Of a DNA stretch of 15,219 bases, positions 1 to 6,851 are shown piece by piece. Under the pieces are notes generated by a model that saw only the letters and a list, made by a program, of their open reading frames with translations, was not told where the DNA came from and did not search any database. Where the stretch lies: contig PWPY01000006.1 of the NCBI GenBank assembly GCA_003558575.1, positions 1 to 15,219 of the forward strand. The letters run 5' to 3'. The stretch is from Desulfonatronovibrio sp. Lineage in GTDB: Bacteria > Desulfobacterota > Desulfovibrionia > Desulfovibrionales > Desulfonatronovibrionaceae. Position 1 is the first letter of the stretch, and every line of letters begins with the position of its first letter. Both the position numbers and the translations under genes were made by a program.

Positions 1-848
1 TGGTCACAGGTCTTTCTGAGACCAGCCGTATCTACCAGTCGTACAGGCAGTCCCTTGAGGTTGATAGACTCTTCCAGATAATCCCTTGTTGTACCTGGAA
101 GATCAGTTACAATTGCCCTTTCTCTGCCCAGTATGGAATTCATCAGGCTTGATTTGCCAGCATTGACCCGTCCAGTGAGGACCGATAGCACTCCATCAGT
201 CCAGATTCTTCCCTGGTCAAAATCAGCTATAAGATTTTCCATTTCAATTAAGCATTGGCGAACTGAATCCGTAAGTTCTTTGGGGGATAAACATTCAATC
301 TCTTCCTCAGGAAAATCAACAGCAAGGCATAATTGTCTTTTTAATTCTTCAAGGCTTTGGCGCAGCTGTGAAATTTTCTGCCCCAGAAGACCTTTTAGTT
401 TATTGCGGGCCAGTATGATTCCGGTCTGGGTGGGTGCATTGATCATCTCCAATACAGCTTCCGCCTGGGTCAGGTCCATTTTATTATTTAGGTAAGCCCT
501 CTTGGTAAACTCTCCCGGCTGTGCCTCCCTGGCGCCAAGAGATATAAGCGTGTCCATTACACCTTCCAGAATCGCGGGATTCCCATGGCAGTTTATCTCA
601 ACAATATCCTCACCTGTATAGGAACGAGGCCCTGGCATAAAGCTCACAAGAACTTCATCCAGAATATTCCCATGCATGTCGCTGATCCATCCATGTTTTA
701 GCTGGTAGGGCTTTAGTTTTCCACCAGAAGGCCTGAATATTTTACCTATAATATCAAGACTTTGATGGCCACTCATGCGGATGATCCCTACTGCTCCCAC
801 CCCCATGGGCGTTGCTATGGCTGTAATGGTATCTTGACTGTGCTGCAT
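1..848 (-). CDS. mnmE: tRNA modification GTPase MnmE, 3' end cut off by the window
   Basis: With MnmG, MnmE modifies uridine-34 of certain tRNAs at C5 (cmnm5U); it acts in the cytoplasm. I translated the minus strand from the ATG at 846-848 and the frame stays open to the window edge, giving 282 residues. Residues 1 to about 120 match the N-terminal formyl-THF-binding domain (start [20 protein letters not shown], later [21 protein letters not shown]). A helical domain follows, then the G domain with the P-loop GRVNAGKSS (Lys232), TTRD (switch I) and DTAGLR (G3). The second P-loop-region residue usually seen as proline (GxPNxGKS) is valine here. The rest of the G domain and the C-terminal CxGK motif lie outside the window. 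No clear Shine-Dalgarno precedes the ATG. It is the usual neighbour of jag, but a terminator and about 320 bp separate them, so it is probably transcribed on its own. Confidence 0.95.
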   Translation of the reverse strand, partial: MQHSQDTITAIATPMGVGAVGIIRMSGHQSLDIIGKIFRPSGGKLKPYQLKHGWISDMHGNILDEVLVSFMPGPRSYTGEDIVEINCHGNPAILEGVMDTLISLGAREAQPGEFTKRAYLNNKMDLTQAEAVLEMINAPTQTGIILARNKLKGLLGQKISQLRQSLEELKRQLCLAVDFPEEEIECLSPKELTDSVRQCLIEMENLIADFDQGRIWTDGVLSVLTGRVNAGKSSLMNSILGRERAIVTDLPGTTRDYLEESINLKGLPVRLVDTAGLRKTCD

Positions 849-1125
849 TATTAGAAAATTTATTTAACTGTTCACTACATTTTTACTTTTGTATAATGCC
901 TGCATCCTGGTTGATTTTCGCCATTGCTGCTTGTTTGACCAGCCCTGAGACCGTTAGTCAAAATCATGGATATAAAACAGACTCTCGGCTACCTGAATAA
1001 ATTAATGTTTTTGACTTACGGGCTTATGCTGGGAGTTTGCAGCAACAGAAAACCAATCAGGACGCAGGCTGTACTCACTGTATGATAAATAGATACATTT
1101 ATTTCTGTCTACTTTACCAACTGAC
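849..1125. other. Intergenic region between jag and mnmE
   Basis: No gene is supported here. The minus strand offers only unconvincing ORFs of up to about 30 codons without ribosome binding sites. The region is mostly taken up by the inverted repeat at 898-1069. I could not identify a good promoter for mnmE, although one must lie here if the terminator at 1126-1157 works. Confidence 0.6.
898..1069. repeat. Imperfect inverted repeat, arms of about 60 bp
   Basis: The left arm (898-963) and the right arm (1009-1069) are imperfect reverse complements separated by about 45 bp. The outer ends match best: the reverse complement of the left end and the right end agree at 19 of 22 positions, ending in GCAGGC at 1064-1069. 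The inner ends also match (TTTTGACTAAC against TTTTGACTTAC). The middle of the arms contains small gaps. The element fills most of the gap between the jag terminator and mnmE and has no coding capacity that I can see. It could be a miniature inverted-repeat element or a structured leader of mnmE; the sequence does not decide between these. Confidence 0.6.
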
Positions 1126-1157
1126 AAAAAAAGGGGCAGGGAATCTTTCCCGGCCCC
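1126..1157 (-). terminator. Rho-independent terminator after jag
   Basis: Read on the minus strand, an 11-bp stem with one internal mismatch (1147-1157 with 1133-1143) closes a 3-nt loop and is followed by seven T residues (1126-1132). It starts 12 bp after the jag stop codon. It marks the end of the rpmH-rnpA-yidD-yidC-jag unit. Confidence 0.9.
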
Positions 1158-1169
1158 TTCCTCATTGAT

Positions 1170-2108
1170 TTATTCCTGTGAAGGTTTTCTCCGTCTGTTT
1201 CTTGGCATGATAAGCACCCTTTTCATGGGCCCGTCACCCTTACTTTTGGTCCTGACCTTTTTATCATTCTGTAACGCCATATGCACTATCCTGCGGTGAT
1301 AGGAACTAAGTGGCCTGGTACTCATGGTCTTGCCGACCTTTTTGGCTTTGGACGCAAGCTGTTGGGCATTCTGCTGTAATTTTTCATTCTGTTTTTCAAG
1401 AAAATCTTCAGTATCCACCTGAATCCTGGCTGCGCCAGGCCAGTTTTTAGCAATGATCCTGTTGGCGATATATTGTATGGCGCTCAGTGTCTGTCCATCT
1501 CTGCCAATGAGAAGCTCTGAAGTACTTTCATCCTTAATTATTACGCCGATGGGCTTGGTCTGATCATTTACAGTTATTTCAGCTTCAGGAGACAATGGCG
1601 AGGTCAAATTTACCATAAGCTCCTGGATAAAATTTTTCAAACCGGGATCACTTGGAATTACGTCTTTCTCAGGGGTGTCTGCCTTTTGTTCTGAAATATT
1701 CTCAATATTTTCCAGAACAGGTTTTTCCTGAACAGCCTGAGGTTTATCGTTTTTCTTTTGAAGAACCGGGTCGTTATGCTGCTTTTTTCTGGTATCAGTT
1801 TCTGTTTCTTTTGTTTTTGGTTTTGGTTTTGGAATATCCTTAAGGGGATGTTCTTTTTTTGCAGCCCGGGGCTTTTCCTTGGGCTTTCTTTTTTCCTGCT
1901 GATTATTATCTGCTTCTTCTGAGTTGATGAGAGTTCTTTTTTTGGCCATTACCCTGGCTTTTTTCACTCCCACAAGGCCAAATATGCCGGATGATCCACC
2001 GCTGACTATTTCAATTTCCAGTTTATCACGGTCAAGGTTGAAGTGACTGCAGGCGCTGGCAATAGCGTCATCAACATCTTTGCCTGTAAATTCAACGTAT
2101 TCTTCCAT
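1170..2108 (-). CDS. jag: RNA-binding protein Jag/KhpB (SpoIIIJ-associated)
   Basis: Cytoplasmic RNA-binding protein of the Jag/KhpB family, usually encoded next to yidC; its RNA targets vary between species. The 312 residues show the family order. A Jag-N domain (about 1-55, VEFTGKDVDDAI then SSGIFGLVGVKKARV) is followed by a long Lys/Pro/Glu-rich linker (about 56-155) that is probably disordered. A KH domain carries the loop GRDG at 202-205 (LLIGRDGQTLSAIQYIANRI), and an R3H domain has the Arg-x3-His signature at R272/H276 (YHRRIVHMAL). The tail is basic (RNRRRK). The ATG at 2106-2108 has a strong AAGGAG at 2114-2119 with 5-nt spacing. It lies 405 bp after yidC, wider than usual for this pair, and is closed by the terminator at 1126-1157. 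Confidence 0.95.
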   Translation of the reverse strand: MEEYVEFTGKDVDDAIASACSHFNLDRDKLEIEIVSGGSSGIFGLVGVKKARVMAKKRTLINSEEADNNQQEKRKPKEKPRAAKKEHPLKDIPKPKPKTKETETDTRKKQHNDPVLQKKNDKPQAVQEKPVLENIENISEQKADTPEKDVIPSDPGLKNFIQELMVNLTSPLSPEAEITVNDQTKPIGVIIKDESTSELLIGRDGQTLSAIQYIANRIIAKNWPGAARIQVDTEDFLEKQNEKLQQNAQQLASKAKKVGKTMSTRPLSSYHRRIVHMALQNDKKVRTKSKGDGPMKRVLIMPRNRRRKPSQE

Positions 2109-2513
2109 TGTTACTCCTTAAAGTGATAGATATCAGTCCGCGCTGAAATATATTTATTTAAGAATGTGCGTCAGCCCCGATTCGGGAAATACATGCAATG
2201 CGCACAAGGTTATTTCAGAAATCTGTTATTCCTGAATAATAACTTCAGGCAAACTGAAGACCTTTCTACAGATTATTGCATAAATTCTGATTGGACAGAC
2301 TGTTCATTAATTCCAGGTACACAAAAAATTGAAAAACCAGAGGATCTGACAACAAAAGGAAATCTCCGGCTATTCTCTCTGCCTGAACACACGGTAAACT
2401 GTCACTACAGAATTACTGCAAGTTTTCTGTCCAGATAAAGACTTATTCAACTAACTGATAGAGGTGTCAATTTCAAAGATCAAATAAAGCTCAGGGTCCA
2501 TACCCAGGGCTGT
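2109..2513. other. Intergenic region between yidC and jag
   Basis: A 405-bp gap inside what is normally a compact operon. A 90-codon frame on the plus strand starting with GTG (2166-2438) has no ribosome binding site and no recognisable domain, so I do not call it a gene. The region contains a 6-bp inverted repeat CCTGAA/TTCAGG (2231-2249) and a promoter-like sequence near its yidC end. Just after the yidC stop there is a weak hairpin around GGGT/ACCC followed by TTTATTT, too poor to call a terminator. Confidence 0.5.
2442..2470 (-). promoter_or_regulatory. Candidate sigma-70 promoter upstream of jag
   Basis: On the minus strand a perfect -35 box TTGACA (2465-2470) is followed after 17 bp by AATAAG (2442-2447), which matches the -10 consensus at four of six positions. 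It would give jag a separate promoter with a leader of about 330 nt, which would fit the wide gap. The poor -10 box keeps confidence low. Confidence 0.3.
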
Positions 2514-4232
2514 TTATTTCTGTTTTTTCTTTTTCTTCTTAGCTGCCTTTCCAGACGGGACCGCTTTGGGCTTTTCTGCAGGAGATTCACTGCTTTCCTT
2601 TTTCTCATCAGGTTTTGGAAGCGGTTTATTACCTACCTGCCTGAGACACCACCATTGCTGACCAATGGAGAGGACATTGTTTGTCAACCAGTATAGCACA
2701 AGCCCGGATGGAAAAGTTATGAAGATAAAAATAAAGACCAGAGGAAGGAAAAGCATTATCTTGGCCTGCAAAGGATCACCTGGAGCCGGTGCCATTTTCT
2801 GTTGCAGAAACATGGTAGCACCCATCACCAGAGGGGTTATATAAAATGGATCCCTTGCAGAAAGGTCTGCCAGCCAGACAATATCTGTAAAAGGCAGATA
2901 TTGAATAAACGTAGCATGGCGCAGTTCAACAGCGCCCATAAGCCCCTGATAAAGGGCTATAAAAACTGGAATCTGAACCAGGATTGGCAGACAACCTCCA
3001 GCAGGATTGACTTTATATGTTTTATAGAGCCGCATCATTTCTTCATTCATCTTGGTGCGGTCGTCTTTATACTTCTCCCTGATCTTGGCCATCATGGGTT
3101 GCAGCTTTTTAAGCTGATTCATGGATTTGTAGCTCTTCTGGGCCAGGGGCCAAAATATAATCTTAATAACTAAGGTCAAAATAAGAATTGCTACGCCGTA
3201 ATTTCCAGTATGGCCGTGGAAATAATTCAGTGAAATTATTAAGGGTTTGGCTATAACATTGAACCATCCGTAATATATAGCCCTGTGCAGCTCAGCTGGT
3301 GCATCAATAAGATAGTCCCTGTCCTTGGGTCCTATATAGTATGTATTGGCCATTGTTCTGGCCATACCAGGATCTATATATATGTTTTCAGCTACTGCTA
3401 TCCTGTATATTTCATTTTCCAGCTCTGCCCTGAGTATTGAATCCTGTGAGGTCTGAGGAACAAAAGCCAGGAGAAAGTAGTGATTGCCTATACCGGCCCA
3501 CTTAAGTCCGTTCTGATGAACGAATCCTTCCCTGAGCTGTTTATCCTTTTCATGGCTGAGACCATCATGGTCAAAATAAGCAACTCTGGTGGGGTTATAT
3601 CTGTCATCTGAAAAAGCTGGTGTAGCCAGAATATTGCTTAATTCTCCCACTACCTGAGATTCAGTGGTATTTATAACTTCAATATCCTCTTTGATCTCAT
3701 AGCTGTCAGCCGTAAAAGTCATCGTCCTGATAATATCAATACCACCCACCCGGCCAGTGAATGTCAGACTCTGTTCTTCGCCAGATCCAATATTTATGTC
3801 CTCTCCGTCAAAGGACCAGTCTCCTTCTATCCAGGTGGGGATCCTGTTCCAGGAAATACCCATAGGACCTTTGGCCAAAGACCTAGGGGTAATAAGATCA
3901 ATACTGGGTGCATCAGGATCAATGGTCTGCTTGAATTTTTTTAGAACAAAATGTTCCAGCACTCCACCGGAGCTGTTGAAGGTAGCCCTGTAAAGAGGAG
4001 TCTCCACTTTGATCTGTTGCCCTTCTACAGCTTCAAATTGAGCAACTTCCCTGGGAGCCGCTCTTTCAGGACTGAAAGGTTCCGGGGTCCGCGCTTCTGT
4101 TTCAACACTTCTTTCAACCTCGGTTTGTTCTGTGGCTGGACGCTGAGTAGGGGCCGGTGGAAATATTACATTCCAGACAACAAGAACAACCAGGGACAGA
4201 ACTACAGCTATGAGAACTCTATGTATTTCCAT
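2514..4232 (-). CDS. yidC: Membrane protein insertase YidC (Oxa1 family)
   Basis: Inner-membrane insertase that helps membrane proteins fold and insert, alone or with SecYEG. The 572 residues have the Gram-negative layout: a TM helix at about 5-23 (VLIAVVLSLVVLVVWNVIF), a Pro/Glu-rich linker, a large periplasmic domain to about residue 330, then the conserved Oxa1 core with several TM helices. In the core, LTLVIKIIFWPL carries Lys357 where E. coli has the functional groove Arg, followed by QKSYKSMNQLKKLQPMMAKIREKYKDD. The C-terminus ends in a poly-Lys tail, as often seen where YidC binds ribosomes. The frame extends 24 codons further upstream, but I chose the ATG at 4230-4232: it puts the TM helix at the N-terminus, has CAGGAG at 4245-4250 (12-nt spacing, rather long), and begins 5 nt after the yidD stop. 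Translation is probably coupled to yidD. Confidence 0.96.
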   Translation of the reverse strand: MEIHRVLIAVVLSLVVLVVWNVIFPPAPTQRPATEQTEVERSVETEARTPEPFSPERAAPREVAQFEAVEGQQIKVETPLYRATFNSSGGVLEHFVLKKFKQTIDPDAPSIDLITPRSLAKGPMGISWNRIPTWIEGDWSFDGEDINIGSGEEQSLTFTGRVGGIDIIRTMTFTADSYEIKEDIEVINTTESQVVGELSNILATPAFSDDRYNPTRVAYFDHDGLSHEKDKQLREGFVHQNGLKWAGIGNHYFLLAFVPQTSQDSILRAELENEIYRIAVAENIYIDPGMARTMANTYYIGPKDRDYLIDAPAELHRAIYYGWFNVIAKPLIISLNYFHGHTGNYGVAILILTLVIKIIFWPLAQKSYKSMNQLKKLQPMMAKIREKYKDDRTKMNEEMMRLYKTYKVNPAGGCLPILVQIPVFIALYQGLMGAVELRHATFIQYLPFTDIVWLADLSARDPFYITPLVMGATMFLQQKMAPAPGDPLQAKIMLFLPLVFIFIFITFPSGLVLYWLTNNVLSIGQQWWCLRQVGNKPLPKPDEKKESSESPAEKPKAVPSGKAAKKKKKKQK

Positions 4233-4237
4233 TATAT

Positions 4238-4591
4238 TTACTGACTCCTGAAGGTGGATTTGAGAGATGTAATGCTTGATCCTGTGGTCACCACCTGACA
4301 ACATGGGCTGTCGGCTGCCACAGGACGTCTTGCAGATCCGCTCAGGGCTCGGCTCCTGCAGGACTTGAAAAATGAAAAATCATCAGGAACAGGATCATGC
4401 CCCGATTTAAAAAAAGGATTGCACCTGAGAATGCGAAAAACCGTCAACAGCAGCCCTTTGACAATACCATGCTTTATGATCGCTTCTCTTGAATACTCTG
4501 AACATGTTGGATGAAATCTGCATACGGAAGGGAAAAAGGGCGACAGGACAAACTGGTAGATAGTTATTAGCTTTAATAGGATATATCGCAT
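4238..4591 (-). CDS. yidD: Membrane protein insertion efficiency factor YidD, with a long C-terminal tail
   Basis: Small membrane-associated protein that aids YidC-dependent insertion; its position between rnpA and yidC is typical. The core shows the family pattern: a hydrophobic N-terminus (RYILLKLITIYQFVLSPFF), then CRFHPTCSEYSREAI (Cys24, Cys30), HGIVKGLL, RILRCNPF (Cys57) and GHDPVP (64-69). Family members usually end near here at roughly 70-90 residues, but this frame continues to 117. The extra 48 residues are Ser/Arg-rich without recognisable motifs and are encoded by the stretch just before yidC. The start ATG at 4589-4591 fits the family N-terminus, though no good Shine-Dalgarno is visible. 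It begins 37 nt after the rnpA stop and ends 5 nt before yidC. Confidence 0.9.
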   Translation of the reverse strand: MRYILLKLITIYQFVLSPFFPSVCRFHPTCSEYSREAIIKHGIVKGLLLTVFRILRCNPFFKSGHDPVPDDFSFFKSCRSRALSGSARRPVAADSPCCQVVTTGSSITSLKSTFRSQ

Positions 4592-4628
4592 TTTATTGAT
4601 GACATACTTTATAAGTATCTATGCCTGA

Positions 4629-5003
4629 TCAGCTTTGATCCAGACCAGGCTTTAAACGGGCGACCCTGTCTAAGAGAGTCATTATTTCATTATTGACCAT
4701 GGCCTGATTAAGGTTTTCAAGCCCGGGCTTTCTTTTGCAGACAACGACTATATCGGATTTAATTTTGATCTGGTACTGATTGAGCCTGAAGCACTCTCTG
4801 ACAAGCCTTTTTATCCTGTTTCGTTTTACAGCCGTACCAACTTTTCCCGGTACGGCAATCCCCAATCGAAAATTCGGGAGATCATTAGGCCTGATAAAGA
4901 TTATAAAGCTGGCTGTTAAATAACGACGGCCCCTTGAGTAACATTCCTGGAACAGGGGCCGCTTGGTTATCCGTAAATGTCTGCCATAAGTTAGACGGAC
5001 AAT
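4629..5003 (-). CDS. rnpA: Ribonuclease P protein component, apparent non-canonical start
   Basis: Protein subunit of RNase P, which with the RnpB RNA removes 5' leaders from pre-tRNAs. The conserved frame, read upstream from the stop TGA at 4629-4631, gives [50 protein letters not shown] and [10 protein letters not shown], so the family RNR motif is at 61-63. This is a complete RnpA of about 124 residues, close to the usual 115-125. An in-frame TAG at 5010-5012 limits the N-terminus. Between that stop and the conserved Leu-Thr-Tyr there is no ATG, GTG or TTG. The only plausible initiator is ATT at 5001-5003, with a weak AAGGT just upstream. That start overlaps the end of rpmH by 13 nt. The later TTG at 4863-4865 would remove the conserved N-terminal 46 residues. 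The frame is certain; the start is an inference, and a sequence error or frame change is possible. Confidence 0.88.
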   Translation of the reverse strand: MVRLTYGRHLRITKRPLFQECYSRGRRYLTASFIIFIRPNDLPNFRLGIAVPGKVGTAVKRNRIKRLVRECFRLNQYQIKIKSDIVVVCKRKPGLENLNQAMVNNEIMTLLDRVARLKPGLDQS

Positions 5004-5125
5004 CTTTTTCTACCTTTGGCCCTTCTGCGATTGATTATTGCACGCCCACTCTTGGTTTTCATGCGTACCCTGAATCCGTGAGACCTTTTCCGTTTAATTT
5101 TACTTGGCTGATATGTTCTCTTCAT
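4991..5125 (-). CDS. rpmH: 50S ribosomal protein bL34
   Basis: Very basic 44-residue protein of the large ribosomal subunit. The translation starts [19 protein letters not shown] and continues [24 protein letters not shown], matching the family over its whole length. The ATG at 5123-5125 has a strong AAGGAG at 5132-5137 with 6-nt spacing. It is the first gene of the minus-strand cluster, and its last codons overlap the apparent start of rnpA, consistent with translational coupling. In many bacteria dnaA and the replication origin lie next to rpmH; here the upstream neighbour is a repeat element and the gcv operon, and no DnaA-box cluster is visible. Confidence 0.97.
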   Translation of the reverse strand: MKRTYQPSKIKRKRSHGFRVRMKTKSGRAIINRRRAKGRKRLSV

Positions 5126-5154
5126 GATATTCTCCTTAAAAAAAGTAAATAAAC

Positions 5155-5183
5155 AAATTAACTATTGCCTTCTTATTAGTCAA
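5155..5183 (-). promoter_or_regulatory. Candidate promoter of the rpmH-rnpA-yidD-yidC-jag unit
   Basis: On the minus strand TTGACT (5178-5183) is followed after 17 bp by TAATTT (5155-5160), then an A/T-rich leader of about 25 nt and the rpmH ribosome binding site. The -35 box is good, the -10 box is weak. The position just upstream of a strongly expressed ribosomal gene supports it. Confidence 0.45.
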
Positions 5184-5200
5184 GACAGAATATTACTTTT

Positions 5201-5440
5201 AAGCAACTTGGTTGTTTAAGCAATAAATTAAGTATTTTATGACTTTGTCATACAGATTGCAAAACTCCCTCGCAATGACAGGTGTTGCGTTAGCACATCT
5301 GTGGCTGGCAGGTGTCACTGCGAAAGAGTTTTAGAGCGCAGCCAGTCCTCGTTATAAGCAAAGTGCAGCAATCTACGCGCTGAGGTCATTTCGAGTTACT
5401 TGTCGGTGTGGGGCCCGGTCCACCCGTGCGGGACGCTTAT
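5201..5440. repeat. Composite palindromic repeat, copy A (after lpd)
   Basis: About 240 bp with no coding capacity, colinear and in the same orientation as the copy at 10325-10556. Shared blocks include AAGCAACTTG (5201-5210), CTTTGTCATACAGATTGC (5243-5260) and CTCCCTCGCAATGACAGGT (5265-5283). These are followed by an imperfectly complementary arm around 5310-5335 and by GCAATC, and the element ends in GTTACTT plus a G/C-rich hairpin-like block (5395-5437). Within copy A, AAAACTCCCTCGCAATGACA is mirrored by a near-complement around 5315-5333, so it can fold back on itself. The end lies 4 bp from the lpd stop and could affect 3'-end formation of the gcv mRNA. The GTCATTGCGAG...CAATC core resembles dispersed repeats known from many bacterial genomes. 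Confidence 0.8.
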
Positions 5441-5444
5441 AAAA

Positions 5445-6809
5445 CTATAAACCCTCGTGACTTTCCACCTCAACCGGGGTTAGAAGTGCTTCCTTAAGGG
5501 CCTCATCAAGGGTTGGGTGCGCAAAGATATGTTTTTTCACTTCATCCCTGCTCCATTTCTGATCCACTATTACCTGGGCCAGTGTAATGAGCCCTGAAAG
5601 ACCATGTCCAATTCCTGTTATTCCCATAACTCTCTGGTCTGACCAGAAAACCTTGATAAAGCCCTGAACCTGACCATGACCCTGGGCTATGGCATTTCCA
5701 GCGAGAGTTACTTTAGACACACCAAAGGGTACATTCTTGATGGAAAGTTCTCTGCGGGTCTGACCTGCCCTGATTATCTCCATGGAACCATAAATACATG
5801 CTGGAGCCAGCTTGTCAAAGTAAGGCTCATTGGATGACCCCAAAATATGCTCCAGTACAAAGTCAGCCTGATGCGCAGCTGAATGAGCGTACATGGACCT
5901 GCCATTAATGTCGCCAATGGCATAAAATCCTGGAGCTGCCATGAGGTTTTCATCTGTCCTGACCCATCCGGGCCCATAAGTTTTAATGCCCGATGACTCC
6001 AGATTAAGACCTTCTGCATTTGGTAACCTTCCCAGAGCAAGAAGGCACTTCTCAGAATCAATATTCTGATTGCTATCTAACCGGACTTTCAGTGTACCGG
6101 ACTCTCTCTCAATCCCCGTGACCTTAACTCCTATCCTGATATCCCACTTCTCCCTTTTGAGGTACCTGGTCAATTCCTTTGACACATCCTCATCTTCTAA
6201 GGGAGCAACCCTTTCCATAGCTTCCACAAGCGTTACTCTGGCACCAAGACGGCTGAATATCTGCCCTATCTCCAGACCCACAGGACCAGCTCCCACCACA
6301 GTTAAGGTGGAAGGAACATCGCGCAGCTCCAAAGCATCTGTTGATGTAAGAATTGATTCATGATCTGGCTCCATGCCTGGAAAAAATCCGGACCTTGAAC
6401 CTGTGGCAATAATAATATGTCTGCAGTTTAAGCGGCTGTCACCTGCTATTACTGTCCCTTCCCCACCAAGTCTACCCTGTTCCAGAAAAATATCCACGCC
6501 TGACTTTTCAAGTTTAGACAGCATGTGCTTCCTGGTTGAGCTGATGATGGTTTTCTTTCTGTTCTGAAGGCTGCATAGATCAAAGTCTGCACTTCCCTTA
6601 GCAAGTCTCAGTCTTTTCTGGCTTTCCAGCTCTGCAACAACTGATGTTGCTCCCAGAAAAAGCTTGGTAGGGATGCAGCCTCTATTCAGACATGTTCCAC
6701 CAATCTGGCCACCCTCCACCAGAGCTGTTTTCAGATTATTTTCAGCTGCTTTAAGAGCAGCCTGATAACCACCTGGACCGCCGCCAATTATCACAAGGTC
6801 ATACTTCAT
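5445..6809 (-). CDS. lpd: Dihydrolipoamide dehydrogenase, L protein of glycine cleavage
   Basis: FAD enzyme that reoxidises dihydrolipoyl groups with NAD+; encoded at the end of a gcv operon, it probably serves as the L protein acting on GcvH. The 454 residues show the complete family pattern: the FAD-binding GGGPGG (9-14), the redox disulfide in GGTCLNRGCIPTK (Cys40, Cys45), the NAD-binding motif VVGAGPVGLEIGQIF, the second FAD contact YAIGDINGRSMYAHSA, and the catalytic dyad HPTLDE (His431, Glu436). The length is close to the family norm of about 460-475. The ATG at 6807-6809 follows the gcvPB stop by 42 nt, and only a weak Shine-Dalgarno is visible. The same enzyme could in principle also serve 2-oxoacid dehydrogenases, but the context favours glycine cleavage. 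Confidence 0.95.
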   Translation of the reverse strand: MKYDLVIIGGGPGGYQAALKAAENNLKTALVEGGQIGGTCLNRGCIPTKLFLGATSVVAELESQKRLRLAKGSADFDLCSLQNRKKTIISSTRKHMLSKLEKSGVDIFLEQGRLGGEGTVIAGDSRLNCRHIIIATGSRSGFFPGMEPDHESILTSTDALELRDVPSTLTVVGAGPVGLEIGQIFSRLGARVTLVEAMERVAPLEDEDVSKELTRYLKREKWDIRIGVKVTGIERESGTLKVRLDSNQNIDSEKCLLALGRLPNAEGLNLESSGIKTYGPGWVRTDENLMAAPGFYAIGDINGRSMYAHSAAHQADFVLEHILGSSNEPYFDKLAPACIYGSMEIIRAGQTRRELSIKNVPFGVSKVTLAGNAIAQGHGQVQGFIKVFWSDQRVMGITGIGHGLSGLITLAQVIVDQKWSRDEVKKHIFAHPTLDEALKEALLTPVEVESHEGL

Positions 6810-6851
6810 AATGCACCAGAATTGTTTCTTTGTATCTATTTACCGTAATAA

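Noticed and set aside
133..495. A 120-codon plus-strand frame inside mnmE
   Set aside because: It is the antisense shadow of the well-supported MnmE reading frame.
892..897. Plus-strand TATAAT as a promoter
   Set aside because: The nearest -35-like box (TTCACT) is only 15 bp upstream, and no plus-strand gene follows.
2166..2438. A 90-codon plus-strand frame starting with GTG between jag and yidC
   Set aside because: No ribosome binding site, no recognisable domain, and it lies opposite a minus-strand operon. Chance is the simpler explanation.
3162..3164. Lys357 in YidC in place of the E. coli groove Arg, as a possible loss of function
   Set aside because: It is still a positive charge in the expected position, and such conservative replacement is expected to be functional.
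4233..4304. A 24-codon N-terminal extension of YidC
   Set aside because: It would place polar residues before the first TM helix, overlap yidD heavily, and ignore the ATG 5 nt after the yidD stop.
4629..4865. rnpA as a 78-residue protein starting at the TTG at 4863-4865
   Set aside because: The same frame upstream encodes the conserved RnpA N-terminus, so the short form would be a truncated, probably inactive protein.
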